From Bacteroidota bacterium (lineage in GTDB: Bacteria > Bacteroidota > Bacteroidia > Chitinophagales > Chitinophagaceae), in NCBI GenBank assembly GCA_030831005.1, contig JAURLW010000119.1:1-5563 (forward strand): a stretch of DNA of 5,563 bases. Direction: 5' to 3'. Shown piece after piece: positions 1-5,563 of this stretch (within the stretch, counting starts at the first letter, position 1; each line of letters starts with the position of its first letter). The notes beneath the pieces were generated by a model that was given only the letters and a program-made list of their open reading frames with translations, was not told the origin of the DNA and did not search any database. The position numbers and the translations under genes are program-made.

Positions 1-827
1 ATAATAAATGGGAATCTACTCTGGCCTATCTGAATGTTGGTCCGGATTTTAGAAGTGTAGGAGCGCAGAGCATGAATATTAATTTCCAAGCGAGCACCAA
101 TTATTATAACAGTTATGCCAATGATAAATTAAGCAGACCTTTATCTATCATGGATTTAGTTAGAAGCGAAAATATCTATACCACTGGGGTTACTTCTAAT
201 TTGATGAGACCTTCATTGGCTTACAATGCGATCCTACCTTATGGCTTAGCTACGTTCAACAGAATAGGAGCATATTGGAAAGCGTCGTATAATGGTTTTA
301 AATCGGTAGGCTTGCAGGCTACGGTTTATAAATTATCAGAAGTAAGAGGACAAGGAACTACGCAGCTCAAACAATTTTTGCAAGCAGAAGTACAATCGAC
401 TTTCAAATTGCATGAGTTGATGAGCACTAAAAAACCATTCTTATTTCAAGCAGGATTTAGATTTCAAAATACACAACGTACAGGTAGGGTAGCGGTTGAA
501 GACGTTGATTTAAAATCTCTTGCTCTTCAAGCGGGATGTACCTACGAGTTTGCGCCTAAATTACAAGTTATTGGTGGTTTAATTTGGTTCCAATCGAAAG
601 GAAATGATTTCCAAGCTGACAGAAATGTATATACTACAGTAGATTATTATACCAATCAAAAGATGGATGTGGCGCAACAAATGACTGCTTTAGGTTTGAA
701 ATGCAATTTTAGTCCTAAATCCTATATAACGGCATTATATCAATCGGTAAACTATAAAGATAAATTATTAGTTATGCCAGATTATACGATGAATCAATTT
801 TTATTAATTTATAACATGACATTCTAA
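1..827 (+). CDS. Probable outer-membrane beta-barrel protein, C-terminal part (5' end outside window)
   Basis: The reading frame is open from the first complete codon at position 3, so the ATG at 72 is internal rather than a real start; 274 codons of the gene are visible. The translation is rich in aromatic and alternating polar/hydrophobic stretches typical of amphipathic transmembrane strands, for example KPFLFQAGFRFQ, LQVIGGLIWFQ and SYITALYQSVNY. It ends in NQFLLIYNMTF with a C-terminal Phe, the usual signature for outer-membrane barrel assembly. A conspicuous non-barrel motif, VGPDFRSVGAQ, lies at nt 36-68. I do not recognise the family, and nothing visible identifies it as SusC/TonB-dependent, though the N-terminal part that would carry a plug domain is missing. 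Its stop overlaps the next start, so it belongs to the same operon. I infer a role as a porin or transporter for the glycan handled by the downstream genes. The barrel call is moderately sure; the substrate is a guess. Confidence 0.65.
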   Translation, partial: NKWESTLAYLNVGPDFRSVGAQSMNINFQASTNYYNSYANDKLSRPLSIMDLVRSENIYTTGVTSNLMRPSLAYNAILPYGLATFNRIGAYWKASYNGFKSVGLQATVYKLSEVRGQGTTQLKQFLQAEVQSTFKLHELMSTKKPFLFQAGFRFQNTQRTGRVAVEDVDLKSLALQAGCTYEFAPKLQVIGGLIWFQSKGNDFQADRNVYTTVDYYTNQKMDVAQQMTALGLKCNFSPKSYITALYQSVNYKDKLLVMPDYTMNQFLLIYNMTF

Positions 828-829
828 TG
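825..829 (+). promoter_or_regulatory. Stop/start overlap TAATG (translational coupling, barrel to first lipoprotein)
   Basis: The TAA stop at 825-827 shares its last A with the ATG at 827-829. The upstream bases hold no Shine-Dalgarno-like purine run, so restart by the terminating ribosome is the likely initiation route. Confidence 0.7.
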
Positions 830-1837
830 AAAAAAATTGTACTAATAGCAACATGCTTTTTGGGTTTCACTTTTCTTTCTTGTAGAAAAGATGCTACTAA
901 AATAGATGGCCCAAGTATCGAAGAATTGTATAGCAGTTTTAAAGTGCTTGCTAACTTTAAAGCCAACAAAGATTCTGTTGATTTTGCTAGCGGAGCTACG
1001 GTAGGTTTTTCGGCTACCTTTAATAAAATTGTAAGTTGGAAAATTACGATTACCGGCACTACCTCTAAAGCAAGAAAAGTATTTAGCGGTCAAAGCAAAA
1101 GTATAGATGCTGCTTCAACTGTTTGGAATGGCACTACTACTTATTTCCCTTTATTTGCAGCTGAAAATTGCATTGCCAAGCTAACCATTGATGGTGTTAT
1201 GGATACTTTTCAAGTGCCTATTAAAATCAAAAATACTCGCGTTATTAATACCTCATTAGTAATTGCCGATTATGAGAATGGTTTCAATCCAGCATGGGTA
1301 AAGTTTGTACAAACTGGTGCTAATATGGATTTTAATATTAAATCAGATAGCAGCAAAGTACAAGGTAATAGTTATTTAAATATGGCTGGAACGGTAAATT
1401 GGGATTGGTTGATTGGATTGATTGATTATCCAGCATCGGCATATTCTACAACATCAAACACCTTGAATTTAAATGCGAATCCAGATGCAGTTTATTTCAA
1501 CTGCTTAGTTTATGGTGTACCCAATACCAATATGTCTAAAGTGCTTTTCCAATTTAAAGAAGATGAAAATGCAGATGGCGTATTTAATGCTAATAATGAG
1601 GATGAGTATGCCTTTAATATCGATGTAACCTGGACAGGTTGGAAATTAGTTTCTATAAAGTACTCGGATATCACCGCATTGGTTAATGGTCAGCCGGTAA
1701 CTCCTAAAGGAAATAGCATTCATAATCCCAATAAGATTGGTAAAATATCAATGTTGCATTTAGCCGATAAAGCACTAGGTGCTGCGGCATGTAAAATTGA
1801 TTTTATTTGTTTCACATCAGCTCCATTAGAACTCTAA
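827..1837 (+). CDS. Surface/periplasmic lipoprotein with Ig-like and carbohydrate-binding-like domains
   Basis: This 336-residue protein has no recognisable catalytic motif. Residues 1-19 form a lipoprotein signal peptide (Lys-Lys, hydrophobic core, FLSC) with lipidation expected at C19. The sequence after it (RKD) is only weakly like the acidic surface-export signals of Bacteroidota lipoproteins, so outward display is plausible but unproven. Residues about 40-137 read as an all-beta Ig/PKD-like domain (SWKITITG, then a VWNGTTTYF segment). Residues about 143-330 resemble a galactose-binding-like beta-sandwich, opening with VIADYENGFNPAW and closing with KIDFICF. Inside it, residues 246-251 spell D-E-N-A-D-G, a DxNxDG calcium-loop pattern. 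The start is fixed by the signal peptide and by the ATG overlapping the preceding stop. By position between a barrel gene and glucan hydrolase genes, I infer a glycan-binding protein that captures polysaccharide at the membrane. The lipoprotein call is firm; the binding role is inferred from fold-like pattern and context. Confidence 0.75.
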   Translation: MKKIVLIATCFLGFTFLSCRKDATKIDGPSIEELYSSFKVLANFKANKDSVDFASGATVGFSATFNKIVSWKITITGTTSKARKVFSGQSKSIDAASTVWNGTTTYFPLFAAENCIAKLTIDGVMDTFQVPIKIKNTRVINTSLVIADYENGFNPAWVKFVQTGANMDFNIKSDSSKVQGNSYLNMAGTVNWDWLIGLIDYPASAYSTTSNTLNLNANPDAVYFNCLVYGVPNTNMSKVLFQFKEDENADGVFNANNEDEYAFNIDVTWTGWKLVSIKYSDITALVNGQPVTPKGNSIHNPNKIGKISMLHLADKALGAAACKIDFICFTSAPLEL

Positions 1838-1840
1838 ATG
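1835..1840 (+). promoter_or_regulatory. Abutting stop and start (TAA ATG), second junction
   Basis: The stop at 1835-1837 is followed directly by the ATG at 1838-1840. No ribosome-binding sequence is visible in the preceding 20 bases, again suggesting coupling of the two lipoprotein genes. Confidence 0.65.
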
Positions 1841-2494
1841 AAATTTGCACGACCCCTAATTTGTTTGTGTGTGCTCGCTGGCTTTAGTTCTTGCGAGGTG
1901 GCTAAGTTGGCTCAAGTGCAAATGAAGCCCATAGCCTTGTATGATGTTATGCCTGCGGCAGATACGAATGCTATTATGGGTTTTAAGGCGGTTTCTATTT
2001 ATGCTAATACTTTAGATAATAGCGTTTGGTCGTCGCCAGAAAAACAATGTGTAAACTTAAGTAAAGAAAATAAAATAGTTTTTGAAGGCACGGAAGCTTT
2101 ACATGTAAAATGGGATAAGATTACCGGTGGATGTAATTGGATAGGTATTGGTTTCGGTTGGAATAATTGGCAAGCCAAAGATTTTTCAGAAATAGTAGAC
2201 TTGGCAAGTATTCAAATGAAAGTGCGTTCGGTGAAAGGAAGCTTTAAAAATTTTCCAGTAGCTTTTGCTATAGAAGATTATACGAATGTGCAAACCTATT
2301 ACGGCTTTAAAGCAAGCTTAGCATCGGGAGTATTTACAGATACGGCATGGACTACGGTAACTATTCCATTGAGCAAATTTCCATTCAAAGCTAAAGATGC
2401 GGATGTAAGTAAAGTGAAGCAATTGATTATTCAATTAGAAGCAGACGGAGATATATATTTAGATGCTATTAAAATTGTGAAGAATGAAAATTAA
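1838..2494 (+). CDS. Small lipoprotein made of one galactose-binding-like (CBM11/CIA30/ExoP-C type) domain
   Basis: This 218-residue protein has a lipoprotein signal peptide ending FSSC, with lipidation at C19 followed by Glu. Residues about 45-215 form a single beta-sandwich-like module. It contains an aromatic, Gly-rich segment at 98-111 (GCNWIGIGFGWNNW), a WTTVTIPLSKF strand pair at 171-181 and a terminal ADGDIYLDAIKI at 202-213. This pattern is typical of CBM11/CIA30-like domains and of the C-terminal galactose-binding-like domain of ExoP-type GH3 enzymes. No catalytic motif is seen. The exposed Trp residues (W101, W108, W111) would suit stacking against sugar rings, and C71/C99 could form a disulfide. 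The start directly follows the preceding stop with no gap, and the gene overlaps the GH3 gene by 11 bases. I infer a membrane-anchored beta-glucan-binding accessory protein for the neighbouring hydrolases. The lipoprotein call is secure; the exact domain family needs a profile search. Confidence 0.75.
   Translation: MKFARPLICLCVLAGFSSCEVAKLAQVQMKPIALYDVMPAADTNAIMGFKAVSIYANTLDNSVWSSPEKQCVNLSKENKIVFEGTEALHVKWDKITGGCNWIGIGFGWNNWQAKDFSEIVDLASIQMKVRSVKGSFKNFPVAFAIEDYTNVQTYYGFKASLASGVFTDTAWTTVTIPLSKFPFKAKDADVSKVKQLIIQLEADGDIYLDAIKIVKNEN
2484..2494 (+). promoter_or_regulatory. 11-base overlap between CBM-like lipoprotein and GH3 genes
   Basis: The GH3 ATG at 2484-2486 lies inside the last codons of the lipoprotein gene, whose TAA is at 2492-2494. 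The purine-rich GAAGA just before the ATG is too close to serve as a standard ribosome-binding site. The signal peptide that follows this ATG makes it the best start. Confidence 0.7.
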
Positions 2495-4733
2495 AGTACT
2501 CTTCTTTTTAACTGTTTTTGCTTTTGCAACAACTTCTATATTCGCACAGAAATGGAGCGATTTAGCTATTGACTCATTGATTGCAAAGATGAGCATAGAA
2601 GAAAAAGTGGGGCAAATGACGCAAATTGATTTAGGAGTGGTAGCAGAAGGAGGTATTTGTAATTTAAAACAACCGCAACGCATTGATATTACCAAATTAC
2701 AAGAAGCAATAGGTAAATATAAAATAGGGTCTATTCTTAATGTAGGTTGTGGTAGTGGCACTATTAGTGGGCCTAATTGGAATGTGATACATCAAACAAT
2801 TATTAAAGAAAATAAAAAAACAGCCCGATTACCAATTCCAATTCTATATGGTATCGATGCTATTCATGGTGCAAATTATACCAAAGGAGCAACCTTATTT
2901 CCACAGCAAATTGCACAAGCTGCAACATGGAATCCAGCATTGGTAGAACAAGCTAATGCCGTATCTGCTTATGAAACAAGAGCGAGCGGTATTCCTTGGA
3001 ATTTTTCTCCGGTTTTAGATTTAGGCAGACAACCTTTATGGTCGCGTTTTTTTGAAACCTATGGCGAAGATGTTTGTTTAGCAAGCGCTATGGCACGTGC
3101 AGCTATTAAAGGTTTGCAAGGCGATGAGGTGTCGAGCAAGTACAAGGTAGCCGCTTGCATGAAACATTTCTTGGGTTACAGTTTTTCATTAAGTGGTAAA
3201 GATCGTACACCGGTGTGGTTGTCGGAGCGTGAAATGCGAGCTTACTTTTTACCTACATTCCAAGAAGCTATAGCTACAGGTGCCAAAACTGTAATGATTA
3301 ATTCAGGCGATATTAATGGCACGCCAGTGCATGCCAATTATGATATCCTAACAACCTTATTGCGCGACGAATTGAAATTTAAAGGGGTAGCAGTTACCGA
3401 TTGGGAAGATATTTATAAGTTAGAACAATTGCATCGCGTAGCGGCAACTAAGAAAGAAGCTGTGCGCATGGCTATCATGGCTGGTGTGGATATGAGCATG
3501 GTACCTAACGATTTTCAGTTTTGTGATTTATTAGTTGAGTTGATAAAAGAAGGTACGGTACCCATGAGTCGTATAGATCTTTCGGTAAAGCGAATTTTAA
3601 GTTTAAAGAGAGATCTTGGTTTGTTTGAGCATCCTATTTATGCTGTAAAAGATTATCCTGCATTTGGCTCTGTGGATCATAGTAATTTGAGTTATCAAGC
3701 AGCGGCTGAATGCCTTACCTTATTAAAAAATAAAAATGCAGTATTGCCTTTAGTAGCCCAGAAAGATAAGATCCTTGTATGTGGACCAGCAGCACATTCC
3801 TTGAATTTATTAAATGGCGCATGGACACATACTTGGCAAGGTGTAGATACTACCACCAATACGCCTGGTAAGAAAACTATTTTACAAGCATTGCAAGAGC
3901 AATATGGAAATCTATTAACCTATGCACAAGGCGCTAGTTTAGATGCGCTCATCAATACAGAAGAGTTATTAAGTAAAGCAAACAGCGCGGATAAAATTGT
4001 AGTTTGTTTGGGCGAATTACCAAGCACTGAAGTGCCAGGTAATATAAAAAGTTTAGACTTGCCAGAGGCGCAAATACAATTGGTGAAACAATTAGCGAGC
4101 TTGGGTAAACCTATTATTTTAGTTTGTTGTTTTAATAGACCAAGAATTATAGCACCTATTATACCTTTAGTAGATGCTATGGTATATGCTTATTTGCCAG
4201 GTGATGAGGGTGGTAGAGCTATTGCCGATTGCATAACTGGAAGAATAAATCCAAGTGGCAAACTGCCGTTTACATACCCTGCAGCAAGTAACGACATAGT
4301 ACATTATGATAGAAAAAGAACAGAGGATTTAGACATTGACTTTTCTATGAATGCATATCAACCTAGTTTCGATTTTGGATTTGGTTTATCATATACTCAA
4401 TTTATATATGCGCCTATTAGCATTTCTACTGATACTTTAAAGAAAGGTTCCAAAATTTTAGTAAATTGTAAAGTGAAAAATACCGGTGCAAGAAGAGGGG
4501 CAGAAGTACTTCAATTGTATTATAATGATTTGGTAGCTTCGATAACACCAAGTGTAAAAAAATTAACGGCTTTTAAAAAGGTAATGTTGGAGCCCAATGA
4601 GGAAAAAGAAATACAGCTAGAATTAACTTCGGAGAGTTTTAGCTTTATCAATAAAAATAACCAACGTGTTACGGAACCAGGCTTAATTGAACTTATGATT
4701 GACCAACAAAAAAAGTTAATTTATGTGGAATAG
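2484..4733 (+). CDS. Secreted glycoside hydrolase family 3 beta-glucosidase/exo-beta-glucanase
   Basis: This enzyme would remove glucose from the non-reducing end of beta-gluco-oligosaccharides by a retaining mechanism. At 749 residues it is a complete three-domain GH3. A type I signal peptide (residues 1-21, SIFA|QKW) implies a periplasmic location. A TIM-barrel domain (about 25-380) carries GIDAIHGANYTKGATLFP at 123-140 and GRQPLWSRFFETYGED at 181-196. It also holds the K227-H228 sugar-binding pair in MKHFLGYS, and the nucleophile D306 in GVAVTDWEDI. An alpha/beta sandwich (about 400-600) supplies the probable acid/base E516 in GELPSTEVPGN, matching the position in barley ExoI. Residues 629-640 (FDFGFGLSYTQF) lead into a fibronectin-III-like C-terminal domain to about 745. 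All expected catalytic residues are present. The start is set by the signal peptide. The gene overlaps both neighbours by 11 bases. Family assignment is very sure; preference for beta-1,3, 1,4 or 1,6 linkages cannot be read from sequence alone. Confidence 0.96.
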   Translation: MKIKVLFFLTVFAFATTSIFAQKWSDLAIDSLIAKMSIEEKVGQMTQIDLGVVAEGGICNLKQPQRIDITKLQEAIGKYKIGSILNVGCGSGTISGPNWNVIHQTIIKENKKTARLPIPILYGIDAIHGANYTKGATLFPQQIAQAATWNPALVEQANAVSAYETRASGIPWNFSPVLDLGRQPLWSRFFETYGEDVCLASAMARAAIKGLQGDEVSSKYKVAACMKHFLGYSFSLSGKDRTPVWLSEREMRAYFLPTFQEAIATGAKTVMINSGDINGTPVHANYDILTTLLRDELKFKGVAVTDWEDIYKLEQLHRVAATKKEAVRMAIMAGVDMSMVPNDFQFCDLLVELIKEGTVPMSRIDLSVKRILSLKRDLGLFEHPIYAVKDYPAFGSVDHSNLSYQAAAECLTLLKNKNAVLPLVAQKDKILVCGPAAHSLNLLNGAWTHTWQGVDTTTNTPGKKTILQALQEQYGNLLTYAQGASLDALINTEELLSKANSADKIVVCLGELPSTEVPGNIKSLDLPEAQIQLVKQLASLGKPIILVCCFNRPRIIAPIIPLVDAMVYAYLPGDEGGRAIADCITGRINPSGKLPFTYPAASNDIVHYDRKRTEDLDIDFSMNAYQPSFDFGFGLSYTQFIYAPISISTDTLKKGSKILVNCKVKNTGARRGAEVLQLYYNDLVASITPSVKKLTAFKKVMLEPNEEKEIQLELTSESFSFINKNNQRVTEPGLIELMIDQQKKLIYVE
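4723..4733 (+). promoter_or_regulatory. 11-base overlap between GH3 and GH16-like genes
   Basis: The ATG at 4723-4725 precedes the GH3 TAG stop at 4731-4733, giving the same overlap length as at the other end of the GH3 gene. An A-rich tract (about 4706-4715) lies upstream, but no Shine-Dalgarno sequence. The lipoprotein signal that begins at this ATG supports the start choice. Confidence 0.7.
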
Positions 4734-5541
4734 ATTACTAGCATGTTTGCTTGTTTTGTCTGCAGTAGGATGCAAACAAGGAGATCCGCCACCAAAGAAG
4801 GAAACGGGCGATATCTTTTTTTCTGGCTATTATTGGAATTTTAAAAATAGCAATGAAAATCAAGTTGGACCAGGTCCCAATAAATTTGCTTCTACCCCCA
4901 ATAATATTTGGGTAGATGCTGCAGGTATGTTGCACTTAAAAATTACCAATGTCAATAACAGATGGTATTGTAGCGAATTGATTTCTGCTCGTACCATGGG
5001 TTATGGTACGTATATTTTTACTACTGCTAGCGATCTTACTACATTAAATGAGCGCGTAGTATTGGGTTTATTTACTTGGAACGATTATAGTTTTCAAACT
5101 CAAGCCAATAGTGAAGTGGATGTTGAGTTTTCCAAATGGAATAATGCTGCAGATTCTTTTTTACTTACCTATAGTGTGCAACCGGTTTGGTTTAGCAATC
5201 CAGCTCCTTATCCAGAGCGCACAAGACATGTAGCTATGCAAGTGAGTAAATTAAAAAATGTATGTACACACGTAATGTATTGGTCGCCAGATATAGTTAG
5301 ATGGGATAGTTATGAAGGTCCGAATCCCAGTGGTGCTAAAATTGCTTCTTGGAGCTTTGATAAGAATAATATTACAAGAAGAAAAATAGAAGGTAGCAGA
5401 ACATCAAATCCCGTAATTATTCCAGCACCTGAAGATAGTACACATGCTAGAATGAATTTGTGGCTATTGAATGGTCTTGGTCCATCAAATAACAAAGAAG
5501 TAGAAGTCATCATTAAATCTTTTAATTATATACCCCTTTAA
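4723..5541 (+). CDS. Lipoprotein with glycoside hydrolase family 16-like fold (probable endo-beta-glucanase)
   Basis: This 272-residue protein has a lipoprotein signal peptide with an AVGC lipobox and lipidation at C17, followed by a short Pro/Lys linker (residues 20-28). The remainder, about 30-272, resembles a compact GH16 jelly-roll. The substrate-cleft strand GLFTWND (115-121) leads into SEVDVEF, where E131, D133 and E135 match the ExDxE nucleophile, helper and acid/base triad of lichenase/laminarinase-type GH16 enzymes. The later HVMYWSPDIVRWDSYEG (183-199) corresponds to the conserved WxPxxIxW-type strand and MNLWLLNG (244-251) to the NLW strand. C83 and C181 could pair. It resembles a divergent, minimal group of GH16-like proteins more than classical laminarinases, so activity is probable but not certain. 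The start overlaps the GH3 gene by 11 bases, which supports a shared pathway: this enzyme would cut glucan internally, making oligosaccharides for the GH3. The GH16 fold is well supported; the substrate is inferred. Confidence 0.82.
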   Translation: MWNRLLACLLVLSAVGCKQGDPPPKKETGDIFFSGYYWNFKNSNENQVGPGPNKFASTPNNIWVDAAGMLHLKITNVNNRWYCSELISARTMGYGTYIFTTASDLTTLNERVVLGLFTWNDYSFQTQANSEVDVEFSKWNNAADSFLLTYSVQPVWFSNPAPYPERTRHVAMQVSKLKNVCTHVMYWSPDIVRWDSYEGPNPSGAKIASWSFDKNNITRRKIEGSRTSNPVIIPAPEDSTHARMNLWLLNGLGPSNNKEVEVIIKSFNYIPL

Positions 5542-5563
5542 AAATTTTTATTAACAACAAAAC

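Noticed and set aside
72..827. A complete 251-residue gene starting at the ATG at 72
   Set aside because: The frame stays open without a stop to position 3, the residues before the ATG continue the same protein style, and no signal peptide follows this ATG. The gene is 5'-truncated by the window edge.
772..1093. Two overlapping minus-strand open frames
   Set aside because: They lie opposite a strongly supported lipoprotein gene and show no recognisable domain or start context.
1401..1428. Repeated GATTG units (GATTGGTTGATTGGATTGATTGATT)
   Set aside because: They encode an ordinary hydrophobic stretch (WDWLIGLIDY) in frame; the repeats are irregular and short, with no sign of a functional repeat array.
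2459..2761. Minus-strand open frame of 100 codons
   Set aside because: It lies opposite the start of the GH3 gene; its translation has no family features and it is explained by AT-rich coding DNA.
4738..5513. Two short minus-strand open frames opposite the GH16-like gene
   Set aside because: They have no domain and no ribosome-binding context, and the sense strand has a clear coding explanation.
5539..5550. Perfect 12-base palindrome TAAAAATTTTTA at the end of the last gene
   Set aside because: It contains no G or C, so it would not form a stable terminator hairpin, and such palindromes are common in AT-rich DNA. A real terminator may lie beyond the window.
1..5563. Mobile elements, CRISPR arrays, tRNA/rRNA genes, riboswitches or internal promoters (TTTG/TAnnTTTG type)
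   Set aside because: None was seen. Coding sequence covers nearly every base, and there are no intergenic spaces to hold them.

Overview
The window looks like part of a Bacteroidota chromosome, probably from a Chitinophagaceae- or Sphingobacteria-like lineage. The evidence is AT-rich coding DNA, lipoprotein signal peptides ending in SC or GC, start codons without Shine-Dalgarno sequences, and an outer-membrane barrel ending in Phe. The lineage is an inference from style, not from a marker gene.

Layout: all five genes are on the + strand and fill essentially the whole window. (1) Positions 1-827 hold the 3' part of a gene for a probable outer-membrane beta-barrel protein; its start lies upstream. 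(2) 827-1837 encodes a two-domain lipoprotein, with an Ig/PKD-like region followed by a galactose-binding-like beta-sandwich. (3) 1838-2494 encodes a small lipoprotein that is essentially one galactose-binding-like (CBM11/CIA30/ExoP-C type) domain. (4) 2484-4733 encodes a full-length secreted family 3 glycoside hydrolase with its catalytic residues intact. (5) 4723-5541 encodes a lipoprotein with a family 16 glycoside hydrolase fold and an intact E-V-D-V-E catalytic motif. The four junctions are a 1-base overlap, a 0-base gap, an 11-base overlap and another 11-base overlap. This is therefore one polycistronic, translationally coupled unit with no internal promoter or terminator seen.

Inferred joint function: a beta-glucan (laminarin-like beta-1,3 or mixed-linkage) utilisation cassette. 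The barrel would pass glycan or oligosaccharide across the outer membrane. The two non-catalytic lipoproteins would hold glucan at the membrane, the GH16-like lipoprotein would cut the chain internally, and the GH3 enzyme would release glucose from oligosaccharides in the periplasm. No SusC/SusD pair is visible, but the window begins inside the first gene, so their absence from the locus cannot be claimed. The last 22 bases are AT-rich and carry no recognisable gene or terminator.
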